From positions 1-40,626 of the forward strand of contig JAFGCO010000021.1 in assembly GCA_016932575.1 (NCBI GenBank): DNA of 40,626 bases, given 5' to 3'. A program made the position numbers and the translations under genes. The stretch's first letter is position 1. Each line of letters opens with the position of its first letter. A model generated the notes under the pieces. It saw nothing but the letters and a program-made list of their open reading frames with translations, was not told the DNA's origin and did not search any database. The DNA is from a bacterium. Lineage in GTDB: Bacteria > Zhuqueibacterota > QNDG01 > JAFGCO01. Below are positions 25,496-34,192 of the stretch, one piece after another.

Positions 25496-27694
25496 TCATT
25501 TCAGCAGCATAATTTTATTTCTTCTGATCTGACCCTCGGCCCTCAGCTCGACCATATAAATTCCGGATGCCAATCCGGTCGCGTCAAACCGGACCTGATG
25601 AATCCCGGGATTCTGGGTTCCATCTACCAGTGTGGCCACACACCTTCCCAGCAGGTCCAGCACAACAAGGGTGACCTTTGTTTTCGCCATGGCTGGATTT
25701 TTACCCTCTGACAACTGATAGCTAATGGTTGTATATGGATTAAAAGGATTCGGGTAATTGGGCTGAAGCGCAAAGCGGCTCGGAACAGAAGCAGAAACCG
25801 GTTTCTGATCAATCACGCCGGTGCTGACACCACCTGTTGTGGTCTTCAAAACAAGGTCATACCAGCCGACAGCCCAGCCTGTGTTTTCATCCACAAAATA
25901 CAAGGCTTCAATCTGAGTGTTGGTCGGCAGGATCTGTTTTGTCCATGTATCGCCGCCATCCCAGGTTTTATACATTTCCGGATCGAAATTCACGATATAT
26001 CCGACATTGGAATCAACAAAAAATAGCGTCTCTATCGATCCCAGATCAAAATTGTTTTTATTCTCCCAGGTGTCACCCCCGTCCGTGGTTTTATAGATCG
26101 TCCCGTTCATACCCACGATCCAGCCGGTATTCGAATCGCTGAAATAAATTTGTTCAAATCCTTCATCTACATAAAATGAATATCCCATCGGAATCGACGA
26201 AGACCGCATCTGTTCATTCCAGGTATCTCCGCCGTCATTGGTTCTGAAAAGCACATCGATCACCTGCCAGCCCTGGCTGATGCTTCCCAATACCCAGCCC
26301 GTATTGGCGTCTTTGAACCAGACACTGTGCCAGCCGTGCTCGTCTTCCGATGACACCTTGGTTTGCCATGAACTTCCGCTATTTTCGGTTTTCAAAATAA
26401 CACCGGAACTTCCCACAACCCATCCGGTCTGGCTGTTAATAAAATGAACGTCGTTAAAGTGACTGCTGCTTCCCTGGAAATCCTGATCGACCCACGTATC
26501 TCCCACATCCGTGGTTTTAAGAATGACGCCACCAGCCCAGTCGCTACCGACTGCCCAGCCTGTCGTATGATCCACAAAATGAAGTTTGGATAAACTGAAT
26601 GCATAATCCGAAGTCGTCTCGTGCCAGGATACTCCGCCGTCCGTTGTCTTTCGTATGATACCCTGATTATCAGCCGCAAGACCGGTGCTGGCATCGACAA
26701 ACCAGACCGACTTGAACCAGGCATCTGTGCCGCCGGCCTGAGTTGTCCAGTTGGCGCCGCCATCGATGGTCCGTATAATTCGGCCGCCTGCTCCCACTGC
26801 CCAGCCGTTAACTTCGTTCGAAAATGCAAGAGCTGACCAGTCCGGGCTGTTCTCAATCTGAGTTCGGGTCCATTGTTCTCCGCCATTCGTGGTTGAATAA
26901 ATAAAACCAAAACTGCTCACCGCCCATCCGTTATTTGAATTGGTAAAACAAATGTCATTCAATTCATACAAATCTCCTGTCGATGACTCTGTCCAGTCGT
27001 CACCGCCGTTTTCAGTATGATATAAAAAGCCGTTTTCGCCGCACATCCAGCCATGATTCTGATCGATAAAATGAATGGCATTGACCTGTTCGCTCGGTGT
27101 TGTTGCCTGCCAGTTGGCACCGCCGTCGGTTGTTTTGAGAATTTTACCCTCAGAATATGAGCCGCCGGCTGCCCATCCTTTATTTGCATCTTTAAAATGG
27201 ACTGCCTGAAGCGGCTCTTCTGTTCCACTTGTCTGCGGACTCCATTGGCCGCCGCCATTCGTTGTATATAAAATGGTCCCTTCGTCACCGACTGCCCAGC
27301 CATTGGTGCTGTTTTGAAAATGAACTCCGTATAAACCGTCATTGCATTCATATTGAATATCCCATGAATTGCCGGCATCCGTGGTATGTAATATTGCCCC
27401 CGCACTCCAGTCACCGCCTACCGCCCATCCGGTCTGCGCATTGACAAATGTAACGCCATACAGACACTTATCGAATCCACCGGCCTTATGACTGACCTGC
27501 CAGCTCTGCCCCCCGTCTACAGTTTTCATCACTGTTCCTTGTCCTCCCACTGCGACAGCCGTATTCTGATCGAATATGCAAATATCCTTTAGCCGATTTC
27601 CCTGCGGATACGGAGATTGCCAAAACCAGCCGTTCTGAGCATACAAAGCGACAGTGAATATGATCAGAAATAAAATTCGACTCACCTGTTTCAC
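25496..27694 (-). CDS. T9SS-secreted propeller protein with 14 Ycf48/BNR-like repeats
   Basis: A 732-residue exported protein. After the signal peptide (about 1-20, ends ALYAQ) come 14 repeats of about 41 residues, each of the form T-G-W-A-V-G...G-x-I-L-K-T-T-D-G-G-x-x-W, covering about 40-620. The end is a sorting domain from YPNPFNPYT (about 648) to IMLLK. The repeats resemble the Ycf48/sialidase-type propeller. Fourteen would fit two seven-blade propellers (inference). No sialidase catalytic set is visible, so a binding role is more likely. The start is GTG at 27694, with GGGAGG seven bases upstream; the longer frame would begin at a TTG that overlaps the ribosome site. Confidence 0.9.
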   Translation of the reverse strand: MKQVSRILFLIIFTVALYAQNGWFWQSPYPQGNRLKDICIFDQNTAVAVGGQGTVMKTVDGGQSWQVSHKAGGFDKCLYGVTFVNAQTGWAVGGDWSAGAILHTTDAGNSWDIQYECNDGLYGVHFQNSTNGWAVGDEGTILYTTNGGGQWSPQTSGTEEPLQAVHFKDANKGWAAGGSYSEGKILKTTDGGANWQATTPSEQVNAIHFIDQNHGWMCGENGFLYHTENGGDDWTESSTGDLYELNDICFTNSNNGWAVSSFGFIYSTTNGGEQWTRTQIENSPDWSALAFSNEVNGWAVGAGGRIIRTIDGGANWTTQAGGTDAWFKSVWFVDASTGLAADNQGIIRKTTDGGVSWHETTSDYAFSLSKLHFVDHTTGWAVGSDWAGGVILKTTDVGDTWVDQDFQGSSSHFNDVHFINSQTGWVVGSSGVILKTENSGSSWQTKVSSEDEHGWHSVWFKDANTGWVLGSISQGWQVIDVLFRTNDGGDTWNEQMRSSSIPMGYSFYVDEGFEQIYFSDSNTGWIVGMNGTIYKTTDGGDTWENKNNFDLGSIETLFFVDSNVGYIVNFDPEMYKTWDGGDTWTKQILPTNTQIEALYFVDENTGWAVGWYDLVLKTTTGGVSTGVIDQKPVSASVPSRFALQPNYPNPFNPYTTISYQLSEGKNPAMAKTKVTLVVLDLLGRCVATLVDGTQNPGIHQVRFDATGLASGIYMVELRAEGQIRRNKIMLLK

Positions 27695-27750
27695 GATAGT
27701 ACCTCCCAAATATTAATAGCCTTTATTCAGACAGCTGTTTTTATCAATGA

Positions 27751-28422
27751 TTAAAGGGAGCACGACTGACGCACACCAAAAATTTTCGTACCGATTCGAA
27801 CATGGGTCGCACCTTCCTCAATGGCTGTTTTATATGAACCGGACATGCCCATTGAAAGGATATCCATAGCAACGCCTGGTAAATCCAGAGTCATCAATTG
27901 ATCAAAACAGCGTTTCGTCTCTGTAAAATAGGGTCTTACTGTATCCGCATCATCCGTAAACGGCCCCATGGTCATCAGTCCGGATACCCGGATATTCGGC
28001 AATTCGGATATCTGCCGGATCAGTGATTCTGCCTCTTCCGGGAAAACACCGAATTTCTGAGGCTCACGACCGCTGTTGATTTCAATGAGGACGGGCATAT
28101 CCTTTTCGATTTGTCCGCAGCGTTTGCTGATTTCCAGGGCGAGCCGTATACTGTCCACGGTTTCAATCAGATTAAAAACTTCCACGGCCTTCTTCACTTT
28201 ATTCCGCTGCAGGTGCCCGATGAAATGATATTGCGCCCGATGACCCAAAGCATTGAAAACCGCTTCCGCTTCCTGCACATAATTTTCACCGATAATGCTC
28301 ACGCCAGCCTCAATGGCTTCTGCGACTTCTTCTGGCGTCCGTGTTTTCGCTGCAGCCACCAGAGTCACAGTTTCAGGAATTTCGGACAATAATTGTTGAA
28401 TATTCTCTGTAATTGTTTTCAT
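27751..28422 (-). CDS. yggS: YggS/PROSC-family PLP homeostasis protein
   Basis: Single-domain PLP-binding barrel that buffers cofactor and affects amino/keto-acid pools; no catalytic turnover is established for the family. The 223-residue product shows the PLP lysine in TLVAAAKTRTPEEV, IGENYVQEA, HFIGHLQRNKVKKA, IEINSGREPQKFGV, LMTMGPF, and the phosphate-binding end LSMGMSGSYKTAIEEGATHVRIGTKIFG. It starts seven bases after the stop of avtA, so the two are one transcript. Pairing with a PLP aminotransferase fits a cofactor-related role. Confidence 0.94.
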   Translation of the reverse strand: MKTITENIQQLLSEIPETVTLVAAAKTRTPEEVAEAIEAGVSIIGENYVQEAEAVFNALGHRAQYHFIGHLQRNKVKKAVEVFNLIETVDSIRLALEISKRCGQIEKDMPVLIEINSGREPQKFGVFPEEAESLIRQISELPNIRVSGLMTMGPFTDDADTVRPYFTETKRCFDQLMTLDLPGVAMDILSMGMSGSYKTAIEEGATHVRIGTKIFGVRQSCSL

Positions 28423-28429
28423 TGTTCAG

Positions 28430-29692
28430 TTATAATTCGCGAAGCGTCTCTGCCATAATCTCAATGCCCCTTTTCACCATGGTATTTTCCTGAGAATATG
28501 TCATACGAATACACTGGGCCGTATGATCCCAATCCTCCGAAAGACCGGGGAAAAAATAATGACCGGATACCACCAGAACCCCTTTTTGCTTTAATCGTTC
28601 ATACAATTCCAGACTGCTCACAGGAAGATTTGGAAACCAGAGCCAGAGGAACATCGCGCCTTCAGGCTGATGAATGGCATAATCCAGTCCTGAAAAAGCG
28701 TCCTGTATCCATTGAACCGTCTGCTGCATTTTGGTTCTGTAAAATGGCTGGATAACCTCTCTGGAAATCCGGCAAATATCCCCGCTTTCCACCAGATCCA
28801 GGACAAGCTGGCTGCCCACACCCACAGGCGATAAGGTAAGGATCGCATTCATTTTTGCCAGAGCCTGTGTAATTTCGGCCGGGCCGATGACTATCCCGGT
28901 CCGCACAGATGGAAGTCCGAGTTTTGAAAGGCTCATGCAGAGTATTGTATTGTCGTTCCAGAAAGGGGTGGCTTTCTGGTAGACGATCTGCGGAAAGGGC
29001 ACACCATAGGCATTGTCAATAATCAACGGTATTTGATTTTCCCGGGCAATCCGGTCAAGTTTGTTTATCTCATCATCGGTCAGCATATTACCGGTCGGAT
29101 TCGTGGGACGGGACACGCAAATAGCTGCAACACGATCATCGATCGATAAACGGTCAAAATCAACATGATATTTGAAAAAGGGGGGATTTTGCATTTCAAT
29201 TCTCGGTTTTGATGCAGTAAAGATATGCGGGGTAATCCCTTCATCCGCATAACCGATATATTCGGGTGTTAAAGGAAACTGGATCTTTTTGAACGACTCA
29301 TCCGGATATTGACCGGCCATCAAATTAAAGAGCATGAAAAATGCCGACTGGCTGCCATTTGTCAGGCAGACATTCTCTTCTTGAATCGGCCATTCATACA
29401 GATCGTTAAACAGCTTGACCAGAGCACGGATCAGTTTCACATTTCCCTGAGGCGGATCATATATGCCCAGCAGCCGATAAACGGACTCAGGATCCTTTGC
29501 TATATCAGCCAGCCTTTTTTGAAGGATCCGGACGACCCCCGGTACCTTTCCCGGATTCCCTCCTCCCAGCATCATCATGTTTTGATTCACCGTCAGGGCA
29601 TGTCCCAGATCTTCCATTAAAGAAAGAATACCCGCGTCCTGTGTGAATTTTAGCCCGAATTGAGAAAATTTCAAAGGATTCGTCCTTTTCAT
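28430..29692 (-). CDS. avtA: Valine-pyruvate aminotransferase (AvtA type)
   Basis: PLP-dependent aminotransferase, expected to exchange amino groups between valine and pyruvate. At 420 residues it follows the AvtA pattern closely: FSQFGLKFTQDAGILSLMEDLG, MLGGGNPGKVPG, YDPPQGNVKLI, LTNGSQSAFFMLFNLMAG, FPLTPEYIGYADEGI, CVSRPTNPTGNMLTDDE, IIDNAYGVPFP, Schiff-base lysine in CMSLSKLGLPSVRTG, and the end region PEGAMFLWLWFPNLP and GHYFFPGL. These stretches are characteristic of AvtA rather than generic class I enzymes. There is no clear ribosome site before the ATG; no better start was found. It forms an operon with yggS. Confidence 0.92.
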   Translation of the reverse strand: MKRTNPLKFSQFGLKFTQDAGILSLMEDLGHALTVNQNMMMLGGGNPGKVPGVVRILQKRLADIAKDPESVYRLLGIYDPPQGNVKLIRALVKLFNDLYEWPIQEENVCLTNGSQSAFFMLFNLMAGQYPDESFKKIQFPLTPEYIGYADEGITPHIFTASKPRIEMQNPPFFKYHVDFDRLSIDDRVAAICVSRPTNPTGNMLTDDEINKLDRIARENQIPLIIDNAYGVPFPQIVYQKATPFWNDNTILCMSLSKLGLPSVRTGIVIGPAEITQALAKMNAILTLSPVGVGSQLVLDLVESGDICRISREVIQPFYRTKMQQTVQWIQDAFSGLDYAIHQPEGAMFLWLWFPNLPVSSLELYERLKQKGVLVVSGHYFFPGLSEDWDHTAQCIRMTYSQENTMVKRGIEIMAETLREL

Positions 29693-29933
29693 TAATGACT
29701 TATTCTATAATAATAAAATTGAAACAGTTTCGCAAATTATTCCGCTATCGCCATAATATCATTTTTTGGAGAAGAAAAAAATAAAAACTAACAATGGTAT
29801 CTCTTCATAATGATATCTCTAAACAATATCTCAGAATTGAGCATTACGAGATCCGGAAATCAGAATGCATTATATCCCCTTTTAAAAACCGGCGCCTTGA
29901 AATACAAGGGAATCATTATGATGTCTGTATGAA

Positions 29934-30230
29934 TCAGATTTCTTCTACCAGCTTGAGGAATTTTTTGTATGGAATGGCCATCAGGCTTTTGGACTGATAC
30001 GCGCCGTTGGAGAGACTGATGAGTGAAACCTTGGCTGCTGTTTCTTCATCAGGCGCTTCATAAATATCCAAAAAGTCGTAATCTCCAAGCAGGGCGTAAT
30101 GTGAGACAAACTTCACCTTCGGACACTTTGCCTTCACCTGATCCAGCCAGGACCGTCCCGCTTTGGCACGGTCTTTGACCAATGCCCCTGATTCGGTAGA
30201 CAATTTTGTTAAAAGGATATATGTCTGCAT
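29934..30230 (-). CDS. GYD-domain protein
   Basis: A 98-residue ferredoxin-like-fold protein. It has the GYD family hallmark LLGDYDFLDIYEAPDEETAAKVSL, the N-terminal strand MQTYILLTKLS and the KVKFVSHYALL strand before the motif. Family members are small soluble proteins of unknown function, probably dimeric alpha-beta barrels. GGAGG lies six bases before the ATG. It is alone, with about 200 bases on either side. Confidence 0.88.
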   Translation of the reverse strand: MQTYILLTKLSTESGALVKDRAKAGRSWLDQVKAKCPKVKFVSHYALLGDYDFLDIYEAPDEETAAKVSLISLSNGAYQSKSLMAIPYKKFLKLVEEI

Positions 30231-30432
30231 GGCAACCCTCCATTTTTTATTGCATCAATAAATTCGATATTTGCAGTGAAAAGTCGGAAATCACCCGCGC
30301 TGCAATGGCTTAGATAAAAGAATGAATTACTGTGCTTTCTTAAATATTACAAACGTGTCAGATAAAATGCAAGGAGATATGTCGATGAAATGGATTGGAA
30401 GCTTTAGCCGCTTACAATCAAACAGGCGATGA

Positions 30433-30873
30433 TTACAAAAAATCAACCATGAACAAACAGTGCCTGGCTCCATCAAGTATGGATGATTTCAGTCCCACAT
30501 GAACCGGTCTATCGAAGGTTTTCTCAAAATTTTCTTTCAGATTCATGACCGAGCATTTGCACAGCAGCGGCGAATCCACCCAGCCGTTCCGGACCAGATC
30601 ACAGCCACATTCATCATAACATACTTCGATCGTATACGGATGGATCAATCGATAACGGGCTTCAGGAAATTTTCTTGCGAGTTTTTCTAAAAAACCGGAC
30701 AGGTCATCACTCTGTGCCTTTGCATCCTGAAATGCCCGAAGTGTATACGACTGTGCGCAGGCCGATCCGCAGGATTGGAGTATTGTGTTTTGAGCCTCCC
30801 GATTGATCTTTTCAAGCCCTTTGATAAAACCGGAAAACCAGTACTTCAGAAAATGATGTTGTTCTTTATTCAA
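30433..30873 (-). CDS. Cysteine-rich soluble protein of unknown function
   Basis: 146 residues without a signal peptide or membrane segment; not recognised. It carries three cysteine clusters: CGSACA (about 35-40), CYDECGC (about 89-95) and LCKCSV (about 108-113), seven or more cysteines in all. They could bind a metal or iron-sulfur cluster. The helical N-terminal half (FIKGLEKINREAQNTILQSCG) and the final GARHCLFMVDFL recall small sensor or enzyme domains that end in a Cys-containing strand. The only reasonable start is TTG at 30873, with AAGG eight bases upstream. It is an orphan, with about 200 bases to its neighbours on both sides. Confidence 0.7.
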   Translation of the reverse strand: MNKEQHHFLKYWFSGFIKGLEKINREAQNTILQSCGSACAQSYTLRAFQDAKAQSDDLSGFLEKLARKFPEARYRLIHPYTIEVCYDECGCDLVRNGWVDSPLLCKCSVMNLKENFEKTFDRPVHVGLKSSILDGARHCLFMVDFL

Positions 30874-31101
30874 TAGAGATGCCTTAACTTTTCTCTGAGT
30901 TTTCGTTTTAGAACTCTGTTACGGAATGCTCTTCTTGTTTAACTTCAATTTAAATCCATTCATTGAATCAATGACAATTAACACACATGTAAGATGGATT
31001 GTATTCAGCATACAAAAAAGGAATAATAAAATCAATCAAAAAGGGCTGACTTCATTTAAATAAGAAGGCAAGCTTTTGCTAAAAGGTTACCTTCTGCAGT
31101 A

Positions 31102-32937
31102 TCAGCTCCCATTCGCCTGTTTTTTCCGCTTTAATGCAATCTCACGCTTGACCGGATCGAGTTCCATTTTTCTCAGGCGTTCCGCCAAAGGGGTCACCTC
31201 CACAAACTCATCCTCGGCAAGAAACTCAATGGCCTGATCCAGAGACAGCGGACGGGGCGGTCTCAGTGTCACTGTGGCCTCAGCCGTGGAACTGCGCATA
31301 TTGGTCAGTTTTTTTTCTTTGGTGATGTTGATATTCAGATCGCCTTCGCGGTTCCTCTCTCCCACCACCATACCGCAATAAACATCTTCACCCGGCGTGA
31401 CAAACAACTCTCCCCGGTCGGTCATGGCCAGGCAGGCATAGGTGGATACTTTGCCCGGCCGGTCTGCCACCAGAGCGCCTGTGGAACGCTGGGGGATCGG
31501 ACCGAACCAGGGCGCGTAACCATCCAGAATACTGTGCATGATGCCTGCCCCCTTGGTATCTGTTAAAAACTGGGTCCGGAAACCGATCAGCCCCCGGGAC
31601 GGAATCAGAAATTCCAGATCAGTACGCCCCGAGCCGGTCGCATGCATATTCACCATGCGTGCTTTACGGACAGAAAGTTTTTCGGTCACGATACCGATAA
31701 ATTCGTCCGGTATATCCACAAAAACACGTTCGATCGGCTCCATGGTTTTGCCGCCTTTTTCATGGGTGATCACATGGGGCTTGGCTGCCATGAATTCGTA
31801 TCCTTCCCGCCGCATGGTTTCAATCAAAACGGCGAGCTGCAGCTCTCCGCGGCCGCAGACTTCAAACGCATCCGCCCGCTCCGTTGATTTGATCTGAATC
31901 GCAACATTACCCAGAACCTCCCGTTCCAGCCTGTCTTTCAAATGCCGGCTGGTTAAAAATTTGCCTTCTTTACCTGAAAAGGGGCTGTTATTTACATAAA
32001 AAATCATGGACACAGTGGGCTCATCCACTGTAATTCTCTCAAGCGGTTTTGGATTTTCATTGTCAGAAAGTGTATCGCCAATATGCATATCCTCAATACC
32101 GGCGACAGCCACAATATCACCGGCCTCAACCTGATCAACTGTCACCTTTTTTAATTTATCGAATGTGTAGAGAGTCGAAAAACGGGCGTTCCGGCGAACG
32201 GATTCCGTACCGCATAGCGCATAGTCCCTGTTCATCCGAAGCGTTCCATGAAACAACCGGCCGATTCCGATTTGTCCCACATACGAATCATAATCCAGAT
32301 TGGTAATTAAAAACTGGGGTATTTTCGAATCATCTGCTTCCGGACCGGGAATTTTATCCAGAATGGCTTCAAACAGGGGCCTTAAATTATCGGAGCTGTC
32401 ATCGAGCGCTGTATGAGCCACACCAGTCTTGGCATTCGTATAAAGAACAGGAAATTCAATCTGTTTATCACTGGCATCCAGATCAATGAACAGATCATAA
32501 ACTTCATTGACCACCTCGTCGATACGCGCATCGGACCGGTCGATTTTATTAATCACCAGAATAACGGGCAGATTCCTGGCCAGTGCTTTTTGAACGACAA
32601 AACGTGTCTGCGGAAGCGGTCCTTCACTGGCATCCACAAGGAGCAATGCGCCGTCCACCAGGTTCAGACTGCGTTCCACTTCTCCTCCGAAATCGGCATG
32701 CCCGGGGGTATCCACAATATTGATCTTCACATCTTTGTACCATACTGCTGTGTTCTTGGCCATAATCGTAATGCCCCGCTCCCGTTCCAGATCCATGGAA
32801 TCCATCACCCGCTCCCGGACTGCCTGATTTTCCCTAAATACACCGCTTTGACGCAGCATCCCGTCCACCAGCGTGGTCTTGCCGTGGTCCACATGCGCAA
32901 TAATGGCGATATTTCTGATATTTGATTTTCTGTGCAT
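31102..32937 (-). CDS. typA: Translational GTPase TypA/BipA
   Basis: Ribosome-associated GTPase important under stress and cold and for large-subunit assembly. The 611 residues show the five-domain layout of the family. Seen: G1 [10 protein letters not shown]2 RERGITI, G3 [13 protein letters not shown]4 NKIDRSDAR, then the elongation-factor-like domains ([42 protein letters not shown]) and the BipA-specific C-terminus with [20 protein letters not shown] and [29 protein letters not shown]. The ATG at 32937 is preferred; the frame runs four codons further to a TTG, but AAGGA sits just before the ATG. Confidence 0.97.
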   Translation of the reverse strand: MHRKSNIRNIAIIAHVDHGKTTLVDGMLRQSGVFRENQAVRERVMDSMDLERERGITIMAKNTAVWYKDVKINIVDTPGHADFGGEVERSLNLVDGALLLVDASEGPLPQTRFVVQKALARNLPVILVINKIDRSDARIDEVVNEVYDLFIDLDASDKQIEFPVLYTNAKTGVAHTALDDSSDNLRPLFEAILDKIPGPEADDSKIPQFLITNLDYDSYVGQIGIGRLFHGTLRMNRDYALCGTESVRRNARFSTLYTFDKLKKVTVDQVEAGDIVAVAGIEDMHIGDTLSDNENPKPLERITVDEPTVSMIFYVNNSPFSGKEGKFLTSRHLKDRLEREVLGNVAIQIKSTERADAFEVCGRGELQLAVLIETMRREGYEFMAAKPHVITHEKGGKTMEPIERVFVDIPDEFIGIVTEKLSVRKARMVNMHATGSGRTDLEFLIPSRGLIGFRTQFLTDTKGAGIMHSILDGYAPWFGPIPQRSTGALVADRPGKVSTYACLAMTDRGELFVTPGEDVYCGMVVGERNREGDLNINITKEKKLTNMRSSTAEATVTLRPPRPLSLDQAIEFLAEDEFVEVTPLAERLRKMELDPVKREIALKRKKQANGS

Positions 32938-33119
32938 ATCATCCTTCAAATCATATTCATAAAAGTCATATAATATAGCAGAATAAATTTGAGAAACAAG
33001 GCCTAAATAATGACTTTTAAGTTTCTCCGTGGATAAATGGAATCAGTGATACCTTTTCGGGAACAGAACATGATCTTTCATGTTCAATGTATATAGTCAC
33101 TACAGAAAGGAGGCGCATC

Positions 33120-33644
33120 ATGGAAGGCATATATTATTCGATCCTCCTATTGATGACAGTGATTTCAGGTATTCTGATTGCTGGCAATTCCCAGGTTGTA
33201 ACAGGAAAAGCAGCTCCTGACTTTACATTGAAAGATCAGCAAAATAAAGAATATACCCTTTCCGATTATCACGGGCAGTGGATTCTGATCTATTTTTATC
33301 CAAAAGATGACACACCCGGATGTACTGCAGAAGCCTGTGCGTTCCGGGATCGGTATGAGGCGTTTCAAACCGCAGAATTAAAAGTATTCGGAATCAGCAT
33401 TGATCATTTGGAAAGCCACAGGCAGTTTGCAGAAAAATACAACCTTCCTTTTTCGATTCTTGCGGACACAACAGGAGAAGTGACCCGGGTATACGGCGTA
33501 AAACATCCCGTATTGAATATGGCAAAACGTCAGTCCTTTCTCATTGATCCTGAAGGGATCATCCGTAAAATCTATAAAAATGTCACCCCGGCGCACCATC
33601 CGGAAGAAATCATATCGGATCTAAAACAATTCCGGGGTGAGTAG
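33120..33644 (+). CDS. bcp: Exported thiol peroxiredoxin, Bcp/PrxQ type
   Basis: Peroxidase reducing H2O2 and organic hydroperoxides. The 174-residue product has an N-terminal membrane/signal segment (about 5-22, YYSILLLMTVISGILIAG), unusual for the mostly cytoplasmic Bcp proteins, so it probably acts in the periplasm. Seen: APDFTLKDQQ, IYFYPKDDTPGCTAEACAFRD with peroxidatic and resolving cysteines five residues apart, and FSILADTTGEVTRVYGV and SFLIDPEGIIRKIY. The ATG at 33120 has AAAGGAGG about seven bases upstream; the longer frame has no site. Together with the exported Msr fusion this suggests envelope oxidative-stress defence. Confidence 0.92.
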   Translation: MEGIYYSILLLMTVISGILIAGNSQVVTGKAAPDFTLKDQQNKEYTLSDYHGQWILIYFYPKDDTPGCTAEACAFRDRYEAFQTAELKVFGISIDHLESHRQFAEKYNLPFSILADTTGEVTRVYGVKHPVLNMAKRQSFLIDPEGIIRKIYKNVTPAHHPEEIISDLKQFRGE

Positions 33645-33728
33645 AAAAATGAGAGAATTCTGATCAATGACGTCTTTTATAGACAATCTGTTATATTCAA
33701 TTATTTCATATCTAAAAATAAGAGAACC

Positions 33729-34091
33729 ATGAATATCAAACTGCAACCGATGATAACCGTTATTCTGACCATACAAATCTTATTTAATGGTTTCATATTA
33801 TTCGGGCATCAATACCATGAAGATACCCTGAAAACCTCGAAAAGTGGTTTTTCACAATCATCTGTTCAGCACTGCAATGAACACAATTGCCATTCACATC
33901 CAATCCAATCCAAAAAAGAAAGCAATCAATCATGTTTTCATTACTGTTCCTGTATAAATCATTTTGAATTTATCATATCGGATTTATCAATTAAAAATCC
34001 ATTCAATCCTCTGTATACTTTGGAATTGGATCATTCAATTTACCAATTCAATTTTGTATTGAGAGTGGATCGCCCTCCCCGGATTTCATAA
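33729..34091 (+). CDS. Small His/Cys-rich exported protein of the metal TonB cassette
   Basis: 120 residues: signal segment (about 8-26), then a stretch with at least eight histidines and five cysteines (HQYHEDT, HCNEHNCHSHP, SCFHYCSCINHF), then an uncharged tail ending VDRPPRIS. Short proteins with this layout precede heavy-metal TonB receptors or efflux genes in Bacteroidota, where they are thought to bind or sense metal. That context matches here: the TonB receptor starts about 100 bases downstream on the same strand. The ribosome site is weak. The metal is unknown; copper, zinc or nickel are possible. Confidence 0.7.
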   Translation: MNIKLQPMITVILTIQILFNGFILFGHQYHEDTLKTSKSGFSQSSVQHCNEHNCHSHPIQSKKESNQSCFHYCSCINHFEFIISDLSIKNPFNPLYTLELDHSIYQFNFVLRVDRPPRIS

Positions 34092-34152
34092 TTCTCATAC
34101 ATTGCAATTTAACCTTATAACTTTTTTGAACCATTGATCCGAAAGGATTCAA

Positions 34153-34167
34153 TGGCACATTGTATGC
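34153..34167 (+). promoter_or_regulatory. Sigma-54-like promoter (-24/-12) before the TonB receptor
   Basis: TGGCAC followed by ATTGTATGC gives the GG-N10-GC spacing required for sigma-54, with a perfect -24 box and a three-of-four -12 box (ATGC for TTGC). The predicted start near 34179 leaves a short leader that still includes the GGAGG at 34181. No activator site was identified. Confidence 0.4.
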
Positions 34168-34192
34168 AATTTATAAATATGGAGGCGCTCTC

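Noticed and set aside
25496-27694. Photosystem II assembly factor Ycf48
   Set aside because: The repeat type is similar, but the protein has 14 repeats and a T9SS tail, and nothing photosynthetic is present.
29794-29997. A 67-codon plus-strand frame overlapping the GYD gene
   Set aside because: No ribosome site or recognisable product, and its end is antisense to the well-supported GYD gene.
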